Assembly (NCBI GenBank): GCA_947505055.1
Contig: CANNLO010000076.1
Coordinates: 1-15,499 of the forward strand
DNA: 15,499 nucleotides
Direction of reading: 5' to 3'
Source of the DNA: Methylococcaceae bacterium
GTDB taxonomy: Bacteria > Pseudomonadota > Gammaproteobacteria > Methylococcales > Methylomonadaceae
The notes beneath the pieces are model-generated. The model had not been told where the DNA came from and searched no databases. It was given only the letters and a program-made list of their open reading frames with translations. Below, in pieces: positions 12,195 through 15,499 of the stretch. Within the stretch, counting starts at the first letter, position 1. Each line of letters begins with the position of its first letter. The position numbers and the translations under genes were made by a program.

Positions 12195-15044
12195 TTACTT
12201 AGGTAAGACAAACTTTGCCTTTGCCTTCAAATCACCGGTTTTAATAGTTGGTAAGGCGACGCTAGGAATATAAGTGACGCCATTCCAATCGGAGATCGGT
12301 GTAGCAAAACGTGTGGTTTGACCTGGATGCTCAAGATCCCAGCGCAACAACATCGCATGATCTTCATGTTGGGTATTATGGCAATGCTCAACATAAGTAC
12401 CGGCAAACTCCCTAAAGCGTATCGCGATATCAACACTGGTGGTGCTATCGACAATACGCCCTAAACGATAGACATCTTTACGTGCATATTTTTCCCAGAT
12501 GGGTGGAGCGACACCGCCGCGTTTGAGGATTTGACCTTCTTCAAAATGCACATGTACCGGATGGGTCCAGCCATTGCCACCGGTAAGATGCCAGATTTCG
12601 ACTTTACCTAATTGACCGGGAGCTGAAAGCTCTGGCGCTGCCGAAACCCTATGTGGATCAGTAGATAAACCACCGCCTGACCCACCATCGGTTTTAATAG
12701 TCCAAGGCGCAGCATCGGTACCCCCAGAGCGGCCAAATTCAAAGGTTCTATGCACCGCCGCTTTCAATTCCGCAGCCGTGGGCTTGTTATTTGGAATCAT
12801 CTGTTTACCGGGTACGGCTTTGGCGACAGTCACGCCATTTACCAAGGTCGTTGTTTCTTCATACTCCTTAGGATTCATACTGTAATCGACGGCGCCGACA
12901 GGTAATGCAGCTACCCTGAATTCCAGGAACTTGCCGACCGCAGGATCACCTATAATACCATCGGCGACATAGGCTGCTTTAGCGGCAACACCATCAACTT
13001 TAGCGCCCAGTACATTGGCCAGCCCCAGAATTTTAGACGGACCGGTACCGTTTTCATGCTCAAGGATGTTGACCATATACAGTTTGGTACCGGGTTTCAT
13101 GCCCTTGAAATCAACAATAATATCGTAACGTTCCGCAATAGCTTGCTCAGGCAACGCTTCCTTAGACTGCGCATTAGGGAACGCTACCGTATGTTGCATG
13201 ATATTGCCGTCATTGGCGATCATGTGGAACGGAACTTTGGTATAGCTTTTAACGCCGGTATTACTGATTGCCTCTTTTACCACAGCGACCTTGATGTTAC
13301 GTGAAACCGAGCCATTCAGCATACGGAAGCGGTAACGACGAGCGCGGACATCCATATAAGGTTTGTATTCCCAGTTGACGGTCATACGATCACCGAGGAA
13401 ACCATCGGTATTAAAAATGTTGAATTTAAGCTGACCATCCGCATCCCAGGCTTTGTCGGCAATGTCCAAATTGACGTCATAATCGCGATTACCCCAATCG
13501 AGGCCCGAGCCGCTGGGTAAGCACAAGTTGGCGCTGGTTGGATTCGCATAATGGCAGGCATAACCTGAATTAACTGCACTGCCGACACTCGAACTCTTTA
13601 CACCGCTGGCGGCTTCTGTCAGGTTAACCGGTTCTCTACCACGGTCTATCGCGCTGTAATAGTTCATCATCGCCGCATTGCCTTTATAGACATTTTGCGC
13701 AGTGTAATCGAGCATGTGATCATGGAACCAATGGGTGCTCATGGTTTCATGCCAATCGCCACGCACTGGCGTGATACCACCTTCGTCATCGGGAGCGCCG
13801 GTTTTTGGGTCGGTAGCACCGGTATTAATGCTGTCATGTCCCGCTAACACCATCGGCCAGTGATAATCATAAAATTGCCCCGGATGCGTGTAAGCATGCA
13901 TAAAGCCATCACTTTCCGCTGGATTATGGCCGTTATGCTCATGGGTAGTAATGGTGTGCCGGCCAAAACCGTTGTTGGCTGCGACATCGATAGGCAAGGC
14001 ATTGTAATGACGGAAAATAAGACTTTCGCCGTATTTCGCCATCAACAGCTTAGGTGGCAAGGTGCCGTCAAACGTCCAGACTGAATTTTTATTTTGAATG
14101 GCTAAAGCAGGATGGATTCTGATTTGCAAACCTGTTGTACCCGGCTTGCCATCGGTACCCTGCATGTAATAAAGGCCATCCGGCCCAAATTCTCCCGTCT
14201 TGTAGTCATGCCTCTGGACCTTGTTGCGCAGACCGCCATTGTCACGGGCGCCGGTCTGAGCGCTTTGGAAATATTTTTGCGCAGGAAAATCTTCCCAACG
14301 TTGATGGGCAAAATCTTCACCACCCGGACGACCATCGGCAATGGAACCTGTTACGCCAGGCACACAACCCGTGGTGGATGGGGTTCCAGGCGTTCCAAGG
14401 GGATCTAAGGCAGACGGGGCCGAGGCAGGAAGGCCCGGAGTACCTTCAATGGTTTCTGCCCAAGGACTCGCACCCGGTACAGGTGCAAAACCATTACCTC
14501 CTCCACCTGTAATAAATGCAGTCGTGCTTAGAGTAGGCGTGGTCACCTCATCCGCTACACGGGTTGGCATCGAGTTAAGACTTTTATCAAGAAATTTATC
14601 CAGCTCCGCGCCATTTGGACCAGACTGGCAGTCTATTGGAGCGGGGAATTTAGCCGATGAATCTATCGTTGCCGCTGTTGGCATAGTCTGGGTACCAAAT
14701 TCTTCAAACATCAACATCTTGGCAGTAAACGGCGTCGCTTGGTTTGCAAGAGGACAATTCGCGTTAGGCGAGCCATCGGCGTTCATTGTTGCCTTACCCA
14801 AGCTGTCGCTTGCAATAGAACACAGTGGACTGGGTACCGGCGTAAATAAGCCCGTAACCGGTGCAACAGTTGCTGTCGGAATGTTAAACGCTGCTTCCGC
14901 TGTGGTTGCCAAGCAACCTGATAATAAGGCGATGGCAACTCCTAAAGTGGATGCGAGTTTAAATTCGCCGAGGTGGCCGGTTTTAATGGCCTCGTGAGTA
15001 GTGACATCAACCCGCCTGGCGATGCGGTTAGTAATTGTTTTCAT
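12195..15044 (-). CDS. Large secreted multicopper oxidase
   Basis: 949-residue multicopper oxidase with complete copper motifs: HEH at 368-370, HWFHDH at 438-443, THPVHVH at 827-833, and the closing HCHNTQHEDHAM at 887-898. In the last motif Cys888 and His893 ligate type 1 copper and Met898 is the probable axial ligand. It should oxidise a substrate at type 1 copper and reduce oxygen to water at the trinuclear site; substrate (metal ion, Cu(I), phenolic or other) is not visible. The start at 15044 has AGGAAG 9 bases upstream. The signal is odd: about 30 residues precede the hydrophobic stretch, which contains LLSGC (Cys44, lipobox-like) and then TTAEA, so it could be a lipoprotein or be cut after AEA. 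Residues about 52-300 are an extension rich in Pro, Gly, Thr and Ala, absent from common 450-600 residue oxidases. The SCO gene follows. Confidence 0.93.
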   Translation of the reverse strand: MKTITNRIARRVDVTTHEAIKTGHLGEFKLASTLGVAIALLSGCLATTAEAAFNIPTATVAPVTGLFTPVPSPLCSIASDSLGKATMNADGSPNANCPLANQATPFTAKMLMFEEFGTQTMPTAATIDSSAKFPAPIDCQSGPNGAELDKFLDKSLNSMPTRVADEVTTPTLSTTAFITGGGGNGFAPVPGASPWAETIEGTPGLPASAPSALDPLGTPGTPSTTGCVPGVTGSIADGRPGGEDFAHQRWEDFPAQKYFQSAQTGARDNGGLRNKVQRHDYKTGEFGPDGLYYMQGTDGKPGTTGLQIRIHPALAIQNKNSVWTFDGTLPPKLLMAKYGESLIFRHYNALPIDVAANNGFGRHTITTHEHNGHNPAESDGFMHAYTHPGQFYDYHWPMVLAGHDSINTGATDPKTGAPDDEGGITPVRGDWHETMSTHWFHDHMLDYTAQNVYKGNAAMMNYYSAIDRGREPVNLTEAASGVKSSSVGSAVNSGYACHYANPTSANLCLPSGSGLDWGNRDYDVNLDIADKAWDADGQLKFNIFNTDGFLGDRMTVNWEYKPYMDVRARRYRFRMLNGSVSRNIKVAVVKEAISNTGVKSYTKVPFHMIANDGNIMQHTVAFPNAQSKEALPEQAIAERYDIIVDFKGMKPGTKLYMVNILEHENGTGPSKILGLANVLGAKVDGVAAKAAYVADGIIGDPAVGKFLEFRVAALPVGAVDYSMNPKEYEETTTLVNGVTVAKAVPGKQMIPNNKPTAAELKAAVHRTFEFGRSGGTDAAPWTIKTDGGSGGGLSTDPHRVSAAPELSAPGQLGKVEIWHLTGGNGWTHPVHVHFEEGQILKRGGVAPPIWEKYARKDVYRLGRIVDSTTSVDIAIRFREFAGTYVEHCHNTQHEDHAMLLRWDLEHPGQTTRFATPISDWNGVTYIPSVALPTIKTGDLKAKAKFVLPK

Positions 15045-15499
15045 ACTAAATTTCTTCCTAATTAAAAAAAGTGATGATTAAAATGTTAATGCAAAATATC
15101 TTTATCTAACATTCCAAGCTTTCAATTCATATCTGTTAAACACTGGCTACTCGTGGTCAATTACTCTTCATTGACTGCATCCTTGAACCTTCATCCATGA
15201 GCAGGGAACTTACTAACTTAGGAATATGTTAAAAGCCTTCAGAAGCTTTTATTTCGCCCTACTTAGTACAAAGCAAGTAAGGTGCCAACATTGCTAAGTC
15301 TATGCTTCACACAAAAAGTCTTATTTTTTATAATGGAATAGACAACAGCTTATCAACTAGGACTGTAATATTTTTGATACACACGCACACGATAAGCTCA
15401 TAGAAAACAGGGTTATCCAGGGGCTAATCTGCACTAACCAGTCATTCAGTAATAAAATAAAATTAATACTTTAAATCAGTAGCTTGTAATTAAATTTAA
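15045..15499. promoter_or_regulatory. 455-base leader upstream of the multicopper oxidase gene
   Basis: AT-rich, with no credible gene. It must contain the oxidase promoter or lie within a longer transcript. Possible -35 boxes on the minus strand (TTGACC and TTGAAA, around 15130-15165) lack a convincing -10 box at the right distance, so I do not place one. A 6-bp inverted repeat, AAAAGC (15231-15236) and GCTTTT (15245-15250), could be the weak terminator of a gene beyond the right edge. Confidence 0.35.

Noticed and set aside
14341..14997. 218-codon plus-strand open frame opposite the multicopper oxidase N-terminus
   Set aside because: It lies antisense to the Pro/Gly/Ala-rich coding segment; its composition is the mirror of that bias and the oxidase frame is clearly the real one.
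15231..15250. Hairpin AAAAGC/GCTTTT as an intrinsic terminator
   Set aside because: The stem is short and AT-rich and no gene is visible upstream in the window; it is mentioned only as a weak possibility.
1..15499. CRISPR array, tRNA, rRNA, transposase or phage genes
   Set aside because: No regularly spaced repeats, cloverleaf-like sequences, or transposase, integrase or phage motifs were found on either strand.

Overview
The window looks like a chromosomal segment of a Gammaproteobacterium of moderate to low GC. The large surface-type di-heme peroxidase, the multicopper oxidase/SCO genes and the TorF-type porin would fit a methanotroph (Methylococcales), but no marker gene proves this and the assignment is an inference. 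Every convincing gene is on the minus strand, so it reads from right to left.

Right half (15499 to 9635): a 455-base leader precedes a very large secreted multicopper oxidase (15044-12195), a perfect terminator-like hairpin, and then a SCO/SenC copper chaperone fused to a C-terminal cytochrome c domain (11976-11023). Next comes what looks like a second, decayed copy of the same pair: a truncated multicopper oxidase remnant (10914-10320) and a SCO gene broken by two frameshifts and a stop codon inside its copper motif (10285-9635). The 8-bp core of the hairpin, with a similar 9-base loop, occurs after both the intact oxidase and the intact SCO gene.

Middle (9634 to 4336): a 515-base intergenic region rich in dyads and direct repeats, probably a control region, leads into a two-gene operon. 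The first gene encodes a 777-residue cysteine-rich secreted protein of no family I recognise. The second encodes an 806-residue di-heme cytochrome c peroxidase/MauG-type protein. The pairing recalls the MopE/SACCP and CorA/CorB gene pairs of methanotrophs, where a surface protein sits beside a large di-heme peroxidase. It suggests that the peroxidase oxidises or matures its neighbour.

Left half (4248 to 292): a TorF-type outer-membrane protein, then four tightly packed genes: an ECF sigma factor, a small anti-sigma/sigma chimera, a zinc-finger transmembrane anti-sigma factor, and a subtilisin-like lipoprotein. The spacings are 4, 4 and 7 bases. The chimera reads as the collapse product of a tandem sigma/anti-sigma duplication. 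The periplasmic end of the anti-sigma factor resembles a subtilisin propeptide, so a sigma/anti-sigma/protease signalling circuit is plausible. The first 265 bases hold a non-coding, hairpin-rich, repeat-like sequence.

The most unusual elements are the chimera within the sigma operon, the secreted protein/peroxidase pair, and the decaying duplicate of the oxidase-chaperone module.
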